The notes below the pieces were generated by a model that saw nothing but the letters and a program-made list of their open reading frames with translations, made no database searches and had not been told where the DNA came from. A stretch of DNA of 64,000 nt from Stenocarpella maydis. Lineage: Eukaryota > Ascomycota > Sordariomycetes > Diaporthales > Diaporthaceae. Location of the stretch: assembly GCA_002270565.1 (NCBI GenBank), contig NQMI01000115.1, positions 16,323 through 80,322 on the forward strand, written 5' to 3'. Each line of letters opens with the position of its first letter. Within the stretch, counting starts at the first letter, position 1. Position numbers and translations under genes: made by a program. Below are positions 9,553-22,100 of the stretch, piece after piece.

Positions 9553-12500
9553 ATTTANAAATGATTAAAGATTTTCAAAAATAAGATATTAGTATAGCTT
9601 AAAATTTAAGTAAGTAAAGTTTTAAAGAATAAATAATAATATACTTATAATTTAAAATACTAAATAAATCATGTTTAAAGAATTCTATGAATAAACTTTT
9701 AAGAATTAGGACATAGTTCATATTTAAGATTAAAGAAATAAAGTTTTTAAAAATAAGAAAATAATCTTGTAATAAGACTAAATATATAAAGGTTAAAGAT
9801 ATTAACGGTTATGTTATAAGCTGGCCTTATAGCAGCTGCTTAAAGGAGCCTAAACGGAGTTATGAATTGCTATACCTAGCTTAACTATAGTGCCCCAAAG
9901 GGACCTAGATATTCTAATGCTTATATAGTTATATATCTGAGGTATATTTATATTAGGCCTATAGCGGGCCCGCTCTAAGCCTGCCTTAATACCTAATAAA
10001 GGCTTAAGTAAAGCTCAAGCCCATTATATAGCCCTCCAGCATAAGTATTATACTAACCTCATAGGGCAGGCATAAGCAGTAGTTCCTACCTATAGAAAAC
10101 TAAGGTATAGGATATAGGGTATGAGCCCAGAACCTATAGTAACAAACCTTATTAAAGTTATAAGGGCTTTATAGCTCCTATATATATACAGCTTATATAT
10201 ATTTTACTTTATAACTCTACCTTATTATACTACTTAATAAATCTACCTAGCTATATTACTCCTACCGTAGGCCTATACTATTATCTATATAATTATAATA
10301 AATTAATATAATATCCCTTTTTATCTTTATTTGATATTTATTACTAAAGTATTATAATTCCTATTAATATTCTATATATTAGACTTATTTTTTATATTAC
10401 TCCTATTTTATTATTTTAGATATCTTAAATAAAGAGTATAGTAGTAATTATAAAACGTTTAATAAAGGTATTATTAAGGGTAATAATAAGAAGAACCCTA
10501 ATCCTTATTATAACTAAAATAGCCTAAAGGTAAGCTATAATTATTTTTATCCTATAACTATTTTTATACTTATATATATATAGCCTAATTTAATATATAT
10601 ATAGGCTTGAAATATTATTAAGTTATATATAGTTTAAAAGGACTTTATTAATAAGAACTAGAAGCTTACAAAATAAATCTAATTCTTGTATAGCTCTTGT
10701 ATTATAATATTCCTAAATACTAATATGCATTATTAATATTACTATAGTAAATAGAATTAACTATATACAATATACTAGTATTAAAAATATAAGTAAAGTT
10801 AATAGATATAAGTATTTACTAATAGCCTCTTATTTTATAATACTTAATAGGCTATATTAATTAAAATTCTACTTAATAATAAATATATTGTTATTCTTTA
10901 TTATGTTTATAATACTACTTATACTAAAGATAATTAGACTACATTAAATCTAGAATTTATCTAAGCTACTAAGGTATTTAATAAGGCTTAAGATATTATA
11001 CTTAATAATCTACTACTTATGATACAATAATTTATTTTAGCAGCTTTACTCATGCCCCTATATGAGCTTATTAGCTAGTTTATACTACTCCTAATATACC
11101 CTTTATTCCTAAGCAGCTTACTACTATATTTTTCACTAGCTAGTAAGTATAATAGCACTCTAGTATATTATAGCAGCAGTAGTTCTAAGTTTAATATTTC
11201 TTAATAGCTAATATATTTTACTATTAGTATTTCTAATATACTATTATAGCTTAATAATACTATTAGTCACTAGAGTTATAAATAGGGTATTACTATTAAT
11301 CATCTTAAGGTTTAGTCTCGCTCTAACATAACTCTAATAAAGTATTAACCTAATATCGAATTATATTAATATAATTAAGAAGTATTAATATCTTAAGTCT
11401 ATTATAATTATTACTACCTTAGAAATAATTTCTATATAGTTAAATACTAGTAATAGTTTAAGTATATACTAATCGTATAATAATTATAAGGAGGATAAGG
11501 ATAATAAGGTCCTAAAGGTTAGCTTCCTTTTTATAAGATGTTATAATAAGTATGACTACTTAAACCTATATAGCTAGATATATAGAAATATATTAGGCCT
11601 TATAATAAGTTCTAGCTAATAAAGAGTATCTCTTTTATAAATAAGGTTAGAAGTTTAAATCCTATTATTATTACTTTAGGCTAATCTTTAGTAAAATTAT
11701 ATTATCTACTTAAATTAGATAATATTAAAGAAAATCTAAGTAGATTAATAGCTTAAATTAGCCTCAAGCTAATATTCAAAAGCAGCTATTATACTACTAT
11801 ATAATATTTTCTTATAGGTCTATAAGTTGCTTCATATTAAGACTTAGCTAAAAATACAAGCTAAGCATCCCTTATTAATACCCCCCCACTTATATTATAC
11901 CTGCGCCTTCTTTCCGTTACCTCCCACCTATCCTAAGCTACTAATAATGCTACCCTAAGAGTACTCTAGCGCTATAGGCCCTTATAGATATAAATCTTAC
12001 CCCATTGCTCCTCAAATTAATCAAGTGCTATTAAACCTATGAGGTTCTTAATTAGCTCTTATATAGGGTTATTCTAGCCTTTCTACTTAATAAGGGCCTA
12101 GTAGTATAAGCAGCTTATATAAGGCTAACCTAGGGCATTCTTAATCTTGAAAATCTTATTTACAAAGGACTCCTTATTACTTTTACTATCTATATCCCCT
12201 AGAACTAAAGTAAAACCAACCTAGATATCTATCAGCTTCTAGAAGAATAAAAGGTCTTTTATAACTCACTTAACCGAATTAATATTAAAGATAAAATATA
12301 TCTAGCTTAAAGTATTTAAAGTCACTATCTATGGTATAAGAGTAGCTATAATAGTAAACTTTTAGTAGAGCTAATTTAGCTTCTACATAAGGCACTTAAT
12401 ATATATATAATATAAGGAAAGCTATATTTTATCCCTAACCTAAAAGCAGTCTACTAGCTAGTATTATTTATTTATAAACTGCTTCTACTACTATTAAGCG

Positions 12501-12853
12501 AAGACTACTATAGCTTAAGCTATATCCATCCCTCTATATAAGTAATTGAGGAATACTATAGCATAGCCCTTAGGGCTAGCTATAAAAGCTATCATATTAA
12601 GCAGGCTAAGAATAGTATATATATTAAACCTATTTAAAGACAGCTAATAGGCTAGGAGGTAATTAGGCTAGTTATATTATAGGAAAGATATAGTATAGTA
12701 GAAGTACTTCTATACCTCCTAATTTACCCTCTTCATAATACTATTAGTCTCTAGGTAGTATACTATAAATAAGAGTTGCTTTATCCCTACATAGGCTTAA
12801 AGAGAGGCCTAGAATGCTTCTGTTTAGTTTAAGCTGTTAAACGGAACCGCTCA

Positions 12854-12925
12854 GCAAGGAGTTACCCTAGACTTCGTGCAAGGAGTTACCCTAGACTTTG
12901 TGCAAGGAGTTACCCTAGACTTGCG
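12854..12925 (+). repeat. 24-bp tandem repeat, three copies
   Basis: The unit GCAAGGAGTTACCCTAGACT plus four bases is repeated at 12854, 12878 and 12902 with one difference in the second copy; the last is partial. It lies inside the transposon block and is not coding. Confidence 0.85.
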
Positions 12926-12978
12926 AGTCAGGCGATTTTCGCTAAGTACGCCCAGTGCATGCGTGACGCAAGATGAGT

Positions 12979-13330
12979 TTGGTGGCCGTGAGTCGATTAT
13001 TTTGGCCTGCATTTGCACCTTAATTCAGACCTCTGCATTACCCTTATTTCTTACCCAAAAAGTATATAACTTAGTGCATTNACCATACTGTTTGTAATTC
13101 ACTAGGTCCCTTTCTGCCTGCCATCCTTTATTTGGGTCCTGAAATAGGGACCTGAGGGCATCTTTATAGCCTTTATAGCTGCTAAAAATCTGCTGCATTT
13201 CAAGCTTATAGGCTCTGAATAACTCTGCATTAATAAAGTTGGTTAGGTAGGATTTAAATCAAGCTAAAGCTTGTCCTTTAAGAAAAGAGAATATATATAT
13301 AACCCTTTTTCTGTTAAGCTATATATCTAG
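12979..13330 (-). pseudogene. Ty3/gypsy gag relic
   Basis: The minus strand read from 13290 downward gives a retrotransposon gag-like stretch. It includes FLKGQALA then a TGA where the family has Trp, FKSYLTNFINAE, EMQQIFSSYKGYKDALRSLF, and QAERDLVNYKQYG. The W-to-stop change is a RIP product. The frame continues past an unread base at 13081 into about 100 bp that is repeated directly at about 14190-14295. No protease, reverse transcriptase or integrase remains readable nearby. Confidence 0.65.
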
Positions 13331-14047
13331 CTTATGAAAGCGCTAGTAGGCCCTAACTTATATTAAGTATACCTAAAGTTATCTAGCAGTCTTATTATAG
13401 GGGGCTGGAGTATTAAGCTTAATATATTCCTTTATTTGGATTAGGGTATTAATAATATTAGCTCCAGCTTAGAGAGTAGTAATCTCCTATTAAAGCTGTT
13501 TAACTTCTATATTGCATTAAGCTTAACCTTTTATAAGGAGGCGCAACTACCCAACCTTATTAACTAGTTCCTGGACACAGGGGTCTATAGTCTTATTATT
13601 AGCAAGTTCATCCAGCTTATAGAGAAGGTTGCGGGTAGGAGTGGTTATTCCAGAGTTTAACATTATAAAGGGTTTTGCATATAATATTGCTTAAAGTCTG
13701 TATAGTAATATATAAATAAGAGTTATTAAAATGTAATAATTAAAGGGGGTTTCTAAGTATATTTATTTCAAAAGATTAAGGGTTTATATTTAGAATATAT
13801 TATTAGGTAGTTATTAAGCAATATTATTAACTTAATAATAATCACTAGCTATAAGGCTATATAATATTTGGATTAAATACTTAGATTAATGACTAAAGAG
13901 TCTGTTTTATAAAAGCTACCTAATATAATGATAACTATATTCTTATATATTCTAACTCTTTATTTATTATTAATAGTATTAATGGTGATCCTATTGATTA
14001 AGTATTGCTTGATGGAATTGATAATGATCCTATTGATTGTAGTGGGT

Positions 14048-14065
14048 CCCTAACCCTAACCCTAA
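14048..14065 (+). repeat. Short interstitial telomere-like tract (CCCTAA)3
   Basis: Three perfect CCCTAA units, the complement of the TTAGGG telomere repeat of filamentous fungi, lie inside the transposon block. Confidence 0.8.
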
Positions 14066-14189
14066 TAAGGTGGCGTTACTGATTGGATCAGGCAGGGCGC
14101 TCCTTTTGGGGGCTACTTCCGACCTGCGGGGTTGTCTTCTGCAGTAGTCAGCCGCTAATGTGTGTTGGTCCATAGTGTTGGTTTATAAC

Positions 14190-14295
14190 ATTTGGTGGCC
14201 GTGAGTCGATTATTTTGGCCTGCATTTGCACCTTAATTTAGACCTCTGCATTACCCTTATTTCTTACCCAAAAAGTATATAACTTGGTGCATTAG
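14190..14295 (+). repeat. Direct copy of 12979-13081
   Basis: About 103 bp beginning TTTGGTGGCCGTGAGTCG is almost identical to the segment at 12979-13081 (two visible differences). At 14190 it directly follows a sequence ending TTTATAACA, so this could be an LTR end plus primer-binding region, or a duplicated piece of gag. The two readings were not resolved. Confidence 0.7.
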
Positions 14296-14381
14296 ATAGC
14301 TTGATTTCTGAAGTTTATATGTACTTAATTTGGGTATTGCTAGGGCTATGGTTGGCTAGTTGCTTGGAACCAAAGATGGTG

Positions 14382-14576
14382 TGTTGGAAGGGCGAATTTT
14401 CTGGCATTTGCAAATTTGCACTAGAGCCTACCGCAGCGTGCCCGCGGGTGAGATGATGTTGGAGGGTATATAAGGAGGGCTTACAGAAGCCCAACTTAAT
14501 TCAATATAAAGTTGTCCAGACCATTGTTAATCGTCCCAATTCGCCTTAGAGCACCATACTGCGACCCTGCCGAAAC
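14382..14576 (+). repeat. Possible solo LTR
   Basis: A GC-normal segment begins TGTTGGAAGG and ends GAAACA (TGTT...AACA-like ends). It has a TATATAAGG box near 14466 and an AATATAAAG near 14512. The layout suggests a long terminal repeat promoter, but no target duplication or second copy was found. Confidence 0.3.
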
Positions 14577-15746
14577 ACACACACGCTGAACTGAATGCTA
14601 TTCTATAGCACAAATTCCTTAGAGCTATAGTTAGCTATAGTAGTACTATAGCTCAAGGTCCCTATTAATGAATTTACGGTTTACTTTAAGTAAGTAAAGG
14701 AAGTAGTTTAGCTTATATATTTGTATTCTATTTTATCACAAGGTTTTCTATACCCTAACTAATTCAGAGAATATAATTTAATGTTATAAATTTACCCTTG
14801 GGTTATTTATTAAAGGGTCCTTTACAGATTTATAAATTATAATATAAAAGAAAGCTATTAGGCCCCTATTTAGGGCCTAATCTATAGGAAGGCTATATAG
14901 TTGTGCGCCTGGAGTATAGTAGCTTCGGGCCTAAAGGGGCTCTTAAATAGGGCTCTTTTTGCTAAGTATAGCTTGCGCTAAAGCTTAAGCCTATTATATA
15001 CCCTGCTAAAACCCTTAAACTAAGCCTAAAATAAATGGAGTTTTTAGGGTTTAATTATAGGAAAATAAATAAACTACAGTTTCTTTTTAGAATTTTTTAA
15101 ATTTCTTTTGCTTAACTATTTAAAACTTGTAATTTTCAATCTTTATAATTTCATTTTTCTAATATAGCTTATATAAAAAATCTATAATTCTTTTAAAAGG
15201 TTATATAATTAAAATATATAAAACTTAAGCTATCCTAAAATTTGCATTCATTATAGGCTTAGTTTAAGGGTTTTAGTAAGGTTAGTATAAACGTTTTTTA
15301 TATACAAAATTAAGGTAGCTATATTTAGTACCTAGCTACTTCCTAATAAGTTATGTTAATACTTTTGAAATAATATTCTTTAAGTTTAGAGTTAGTATTA
15401 TAGGATTTTATCAAATTTAATATTATTATTTAATATATATAAGGTTATATGGGAAAGGGGGTCTGAATTAGGGGGGGTACTGAAAGTGGGCTGGGGATGT
15501 TACTTGGAATATTCTTACTTGACTTCTAACTTCCGTAGGCAGGGTAAAGCGCCATTTCCCTAAGACCAGCCTCGCGGAATGCTGCTCTCATATGTTCTCC
15601 GGTAGTTCAGGGTTATAAAAATTATGCTTAGGATACATAGCGAGTTAGTACGAAGAGGAACAGAGAAGGGCTTGAATGGTTGGGAAAGGGGTCGGGTGCA
15701 AAAAAACAAAATGAGTCGTCAGGTAAAGCTACAAAGATAGTCCTAA

Positions 15747-16205
15747 TTAACGCACCTGTGTTTGCGCCCGAATCTCAGGCGTGATGTATGACTGTTCGTC
15801 AGTGATGACGACGTAGGCTGCATTCCGGTACCGTGCATCATCGGCAAGAGACTCGGCTCCATTTCCAAAGGATAGGATCTCTCTCCGCAGGTCCTCAAAG
15901 CCCTGGGGTGGATTATCCGCAATATCCCCCAGGTCCAGCCTCCGCTGGGCGTAGACTGCTATCCAGTCATAGGCAATATAGGCGGAGGTTGCATACTTGA
16001 AGCCGACATGCAATGGGATAAAGATGCGTGTCTTGGTGTCGCCAGGCTTGTTGCGTAAGGACGTAGTGACCTGGTCATCCTTGTTGTAGCGGGGTGGGAT
16101 ACCAAGACAGATCATATCAGATTTGTTGATATTATTGGCGAGTAGGAAGGCGTCGAGTACAGTGAGTGGGACTTTAAAGCCGCGGAGGAATGTTGTGACA
16201 CTCAT
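15747..16205 (-). CDS. Small conserved fungal hypothetical protein
   Basis: An uninterrupted 152-residue frame from MSVTTFLRGFKVPLTVLDAF. It looks like a small protein type found as scattered paralogues in Hypocreales, recognisable by an opening GFKVPLTVLDAFLLAN, KPGDTKTRIFIPLHVGFKYA, AYDWIAVYAQRRLDL and a late YVVITDEQSYITPEI. No catalytic motif, signal peptide or membrane segment is visible. The upstream in-frame methionine at 16352 adds 49 residues that do not resemble this type, so the inner ATG was preferred. It sits just outside the right transposon arm (250 bp), a typical accessory-gene position. Function unknown. Confidence 0.6.
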   Translation of the reverse strand: MSVTTFLRGFKVPLTVLDAFLLANNINKSDMICLGIPPRYNKDDQVTTSLRNKPGDTKTRIFIPLHVGFKYATSAYIAYDWIAVYAQRRLDLGDIADNPPQGFEDLRREILSFGNGAESLADDARYRNAAYVVITDEQSYITPEIRAQTQVR

Positions 16206-17052
16206 TATTGAGTTTGGGTTGAATAATAATTGATGCAGGGTGAATACATACTTAGTTATTTGTTGCTCTCCAGGTCTCGGGACGTTGTGAGTGAAAGTCA
16301 GCAGAACATGTCGGGCCACAAATCCGAAATGATTGCCGGTATCGAAGACCACGTGTGCAATCCGGGTCTCCTCTTTCTCTACTCAAAAACTGGTTGGTTG
16401 CGTGGTCTGTTCATGGGTCAGCTGAACGGTAGGAATTTAGGGAGGGAGGGTCTTGCTGCATGTTGGTTCTTCGCTAATTATAGTTAGGCACCCCATTTGG
16501 CTCTATTGTTTGATCCCGCTTAAGTAACCGTACCTATATATAAAGAGGCTCGTCATACCCAGATTGGTTTTCACCGATACTCATCAATTATACCTAAGTA
16601 CCTTAAGTACCATTAGCCCCAGAGTGATAATGTTACAAGATCTACTTTTATACGTTGGGCGCTTAACGCCACCACACTGGGTGCAGTGAATCTAGAAGGG
16701 CGAACATGGCATTTGGGTCTCACGAAAACGAAATAGCACAAATCATTCAGGAGTTTTGGGTGCAGCCAGTGCACCCTGTCCCGCAGTATAATTTGCGACT
16801 ATCTACCTAAGATAAGTACCAGACGATTAAACAGGCTGGATCTGTTAGTCGAGAGCTCCAAAACTGTTGCCAATATGGAGATTCTCTAACTTCGGCTTTT
16901 TTGTTGGTGGCTAATGTGCTTATCTAGGTGTTCCTTGAGACCTTTATTAACCGATTAAACCCATAATACTTTAATATTAGACGAATAGCTCCCAGGGCCC
17001 CGGGAGGGGCTTTGCACCTGGTATTGACTCTCGATTATCACATGTAAGTATA
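16206..17052. other. Intergenic, no gene seen
   Basis: Moderate-GC DNA between the hypothetical gene and the pogo-like element. It contains ACCTAAGTACCTTAAGTACC-like runs near 16598 and no supported frame. Confidence 0.5.
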
Positions 17053-18892
17053 ATGTGGGTGGCCCACTTTCGGCGCACCCCCTGATTCGGCGCGGCTCCA
17101 CACCTGCAACGCGTCAGGGGACCCCCCATAGAAAAACTCAAATATCTCAACGAGGGATTTTTTTCTGGTCACCAAACTTCTTATACACGTCAATTAGACC
17201 ATTATGAAGCAATACTCAGAAGCTAACGTTTATAACGCCCTCACGGCAATAGCAGATGGGATGCCAACTCGGCTGGCTTCCAGGCTATAGCACATCCCGA
17301 AGACCACCCTTTATCACCGCCATACGGGTATCCCCAGCCATCGCGAAGCTTCTGACCCTCAGAGGTTTCTTAACGACTATCAGGAGGCTCAATTAGCACT
17401 ATATATTATCCATTAAAGCATCCTAGAGCTAGGGCTAACGCAGTATAAAACCAGAGCCCTTACAGCCCGCCTCGCCTTCCCTAACGAGAATCACCCTCCC
17501 CTAGGGAGGAAGTAGCTAAGGGCTTTCCTCTTTGGACACCCTAAACTTCAAAGCCGAAAGAATCAACTTATAGAGGCAAGAAGGCTAAGGGTAACAATAA
17601 AGATAAATATAGGGGCTTAGTTTAACCTCCTCCAATTGCCTATAGTTAAATTAATTCTTCCTCGCAACCGCTAGAACGCTAATAAAAGAGGAATAATGAA
17701 AGGGCATTTGGAGAGCATTCTAACCCTCAGCTATTCGCATAATAGCCCTATTAACCAATTGGACTATAATTCAAGAGCATAAACCTCTTATATTAAGTGT
17801 ATCAACACTCTAAGGAAGCGCCTTAACCCATTAATTATATTCAAGGGTAAGAGTATTCAGCAGCAGTAGTTTCCTATAGTCCTTAAGGATTTTAATGGCT
17901 AGCAATTTATAGCAATAAAGAAGGGGTAGATAGAGGAAAAAATAGCTATTAAGTAAGTAAGAAGGGTCTTTATTCCTCAAATGAAGCCAGAAGACCCTAA
18001 TAAATAGTAATTATTAGTTATTAATGGGCACTATAGCCACATAATAGTTAATTTCATATAGGAGTACTTCTTAAATCATATATATATACTATTCTTGCTA
18101 GCATATACCTCCCATATGCTTCAGCCCCTTAACATTAGGGTCTTCACGCCGCTCAAAGCCTCCTTTAGGAAGCACTTATACGCTCTAGGGCAATTCAAAT
18201 CATCAACAGCAATAACAAGGCGATAGTTTCTTTATTGCTATTGGAGGGCACGCAAAGAAGCAATTATAAAGGAAAATATTCATTCTGAATAGAGGGCAAC
18301 TAGTCTTTAGCCCATCTCTAAGGTAAAGGGACTAAGAAGCACCTATATCCTTAAAAACCACTAGAACCAGCCCGAATCAGTTAATTCGAGTGGTCTAAAT
18401 AGCTTCATTAGGCCGAGCGGAGCACCTGAGTATATTTTTCATCTTATAGGGCCCAATTATGCTACGCCAAAGAGGTCCCAAGAGATGCGCCGGCTTATAG
18501 CTAATTATAAGCATTAGAAACACTCAAGCCCTATACAACAACGACTCCTCAGAAAAATCCTCAAAGCATACAACCAGAAAGAGACAGAGTTAATAATAAC
18601 CTCACAAAAGAACAAGCAGCTGGAGAGTCAAATTAAGGCTAGCAGGAAGACCAAGAGGAAGAAGGTCACAATCAACCCAAATGCAGCTTTCGCCGATATT
18701 AAGGCTATTTATAAGGCGAAAATCGAAGCCGGCGAGGTATCCCCTAATAGCAACGATTCTAACGATTCCTCAACACCAACGGAAGAGGGATCAGTTATCG
18801 TGATAGCGAGCAATTGACGATGGGAATAGCTTCAGTGGTTAACGAGGAGGTGCGCCGAATCAGGGGGTGCGCCGAAAGTGGGCCACCCACGT
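17053..18892 (+). mobile_element. Complete pogo/Fot1-like (Tc1-mariner superfamily) element
   Basis: A 1,840-bp element has terminal inverted repeats of about 41 bp. The left begins ATGTGGGTGGCCCACTTTCG; the right, reversed, begins ACGTGGGTGGCCCACTTTCG. It is flanked by TA on both sides (17051-17052 and 18893-18894), the target duplication of the superfamily. The TIRs differ at one base. The interior carries one long transposase frame inactivated by stops. It inserted 268 bp beyond the 3' end of the giant gene at 19161. Confidence 0.9.
17204..18817 (+). pseudogene. RIP-inactivated pogo-type transposase
   Basis: From ATG 17204 to TGA 18817 the frame stays open in length (538 codons, no frameshift) but contains at least six internal TAG/TAA codons, several where the family has Trp. 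The N terminus has a psq-type helix-turn-helix (VYNALTAIADGMP, then a stop, then HIPKTTLYHR). A CENP-B-type domain follows, with GRK-stop-LRAFLFGHPKLQSRKNQ. The DDE region shows INGHYSHIIVNF, where the family has DGHGSH, so the catalytic Asp is Asn (GAT to AAT), then LLAYTSHMLQPLNIRVFTPL. All these changes are C-to-T/G-to-A. The copy cannot encode an active enzyme. Confidence 0.88.
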
Positions 18893-19160
18893 TAATAGTT
18901 ATTCAAAACATATGTCTCATATTGTGTTCTGCAAATATGGCGAATCTCGACCCAGAGACGTCCTACATAACGCCGGTACCTATCCAAACATTAAAAGAAA
19001 TACTGCTGAGCAGCAACCCAACAAATCAGCCTCGGCGCCATAATACATGCCATGTCCAATTTTGTTTGAACTCAGTTAAAATCAAGCCCCACCGAATGCG
19101 AATTGCCTTCCGTTGATTCTCTGCTCCATCATCTTGACACGCGCTGGGATTCTTAGGACC

Positions 19161-22100
19161 TCATTCAAACTGACTATTGTAAGGCATCGGAGGCGGTGGC
19201 GTGTAGTTTGACGAACCCACTCGGCCGCTACCGCCGCCTTGTGCCAGCCACCCTGACAGTCGCCCAATATAGGTCCTGCGATTGCCGTTCGATGCGGGAG
19301 ACGTTGTGATGCGGCCCTGCTCGAGGTCCTCCTCGTAGCCACGTCCTGGAGACAGATCCATGTCCTGAAAGGTCCGTGGGGGGGAAGGGCCGTACTCCCG
19401 TTGGTCGTCTGGCTCGTCCTCGTAGTCCTCATAGTAGTTTTGGGATCTCTCGTCCGCGTCGCCCTCCTCCGGTGGTGAGGTTGCTGGCGGGTGCGGTGAG
19501 AACGGGCCCGCGGACAGCCTCGCTGACATTCTCTCGCTCCGCCTCCTAGGGACTGGGCCCATGACGGGGACATCGGGGGATTGTCCCTGTTCCATGCTCG
19601 GTGACTCGGCGATGGCGGACAATCCACCGCCCGAGTTTGGCGACTCGGGTTCGACATAAACACTCTGCCTGTACAAGATCGAGATACGCATCGGGTCCCT
19701 GTTTTGTGGTTCATCGTCTTGTGGGCTGATTGTGTCTTGCTCCGGTGGAGTGCTGGAGGGGAGGGGCGACGTGGGCATCGGGACCACTGATTCTTGGTAC
19801 AGCTGCGACAGGCGGATGTTGTTTGTGTGCTCGGGTTCGCCAGCCTGCCCTTCGGGCTCCCCGTCCTCTTCAAGCTCCTGCTCGTCCTCTAGCTCTCCAA
19901 GAGGTTCGTCCATGCCCGGGGACACCATTCGACGGTCGAGGTCTGAGCCGTTGGGAGAGCCGGGCATCGAATCATCCATGATGTCTCGCAGATCGTCATC
20001 GTCTAGCCCTTCCTCGTCGTCCTCGTCGTCCAAAGCCTCGTCTTCTAGAACCCCGTCCTCGAGGCCCCTTTCGCTCATCTCACCATCCATATCGTCTGAC
20101 ATCCCGTCACCCTCCATGTCCTCTGGCATCTCTTTACCGTCTGGCATCCCGTCACCCTCCAACATATCCTCCAGCATCTCTTCACCGTCTACCATATCAC
20201 CGTCAAGGCCCCCATCGCCATCCTCGTCCATCAATTCGTCATCCATTATACCTTCTTGCTCCTCATCGAACATTGGCTCGTCGAGGCCTCGATCGCCATC
20301 CTCGCCCATAAATTCGTCGTCCATTACACCCTCTTGCTCTTCATCGAACCCTTGGTCCTCAAATTGAGGCTCCTCATTCATATCGTCTGGCATCTCTTCA
20401 CCATCTACTATATCACCGTCGAGGCTTCGATCGCCATCCTCGTCCATAAATTCGTTGTCTATCATACCTTCTTGCTCCTCATCAAGCATTGGATCTGCTT
20501 TGACTGGCAGATCTTCCAAGGGGGGCTCCTCATCAAACGGCGCGTCTCCGTCACCTTGTCCTTCCATGAGCCCGTCATCGAATCCTCGATCGCCGTCTTC
20601 TCCCATGTCATCGACCGGGAATTCATCACCATCACCAGGGAAGTCGTCTATTGGCTCCTGAGGTTGGAAGTCGTCATCGAATCCCCGGTTGCCATCACCT
20701 CCCATGTCGTCGGCCGGGAATTCATCGCCACCATCGCCGGGGAAGTCGTCTATCGGCTCCTCAGGTTGGAAGTCGTCTATCGGCCCCTCGGGTTGGAAGT
20801 CGTCTATTGGCTCCTCAGGTTGAAAGTCGTCTATCGGCTCCTCAGGTTGGAAGTCGTCATCGAATCCCCGGTTGCCATCACCTCCCATGTCGTCGGCCGG
20901 GAATCCATCGCCACCATCGCCGGGGAAGTCGTCTATCGGCTCCTCGGGTTGGAAGTCGTCTATTGGCTCCTCAGGTTGGAAGTCGTCTATCGGCTCCTCA
21001 GGTTGGAAGTCGTCTATCGGCCCCTCGGGTTGGAAGTCGTCTATTGGCTCCTCAGGTTGAAAGTCGTCTATCGGCTCCTCAGGTTGGAAGTCGTCTATCG
21101 GCCCCTCGGGTTGGAAGTCGTCTATCAGCTCCTGAGGTGGGAAGTCATCGTCAAACCCGCGGTTGCCGTCCTCAAAGCTACCTGCTTCGTCTAATGGCTC
21201 ATCAAAGGGCTCCATGGGTTCTTCAAACGGTTGGTCTAACGGCCCATCGAATTCGCGGTCACCGTCTCCAAGCATGTCATCCATTGGCATATCGCTCACT
21301 GGCATGTCATCTTGTTGGAAATCGTCCTGTGAGAAGTTGTCCATCGGCATGTCTGGCCCCGGTCCGAGATCCTGGTCAGGCGGCATATCAAAGCCGCCGC
21401 CCATTCCAGAGTCGAATGGAGCATTGTCGTTGGACCCGTCGTTGCCAAAGTTGTCATTACCACCATCGTTGAAAGTAGGCGATGCGCCCCTAAAGTCATC
21501 AAACCCGGGGCCGGGCTCGTCAAACCCTGCACCTGGAGTCAGAGGGCTGGGTTCGTCCAAAACCGGCGCGGGCTCAGGGAAATTATCAAACTGGTCAGGA
21601 TCACTGCCAAAGCTGTCGTCCATGGGCGGAGGCGGAGAATTTCCGCCACTGTTGCCAAAGTCGTCGAATGCAGGCGCAGGCTCAGGGGTATCATCAATTG
21701 AAGCAGGGCTGCCACCAAAGTCGTCAACCATAGGTGGTGGCAAAGAGTGGCTATCGGGGAGAACAAGATCGCCCACCATGGGTGATGCCATGGCACCACC
21801 CTCTGCCGGCTCCAAGTTCTCCATGGCTGGGGAATCCATCAGCATGTCCTCGCCGCGAGATTCGAACTGGGCGGGCGGGGAGGCAGGAGGCGTCTCGTCG
21901 AATGGAGCAGCTTGTTCCGGCTGAAATGGGGACAGCATGCCCATATTAGACTGCGGGGAGCCCAAGGTAGACATTGCTCCATGTTCGGACCGGACTGGAG
22001 ACTGAAAAGATGACCGCACGGGAGACTCCATGGGCATGTTATCAGCAGCCGCTCCCACACTGCCTGGAGGCGAAGGGGGGAAAATGCTGTCGTTGTTCCT

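Noticed and set aside
12876..13097. A 73-codon frame containing an unread base
   Set aside because: It is built from a 24-bp tandem repeat plus the reverse of a gag relic.
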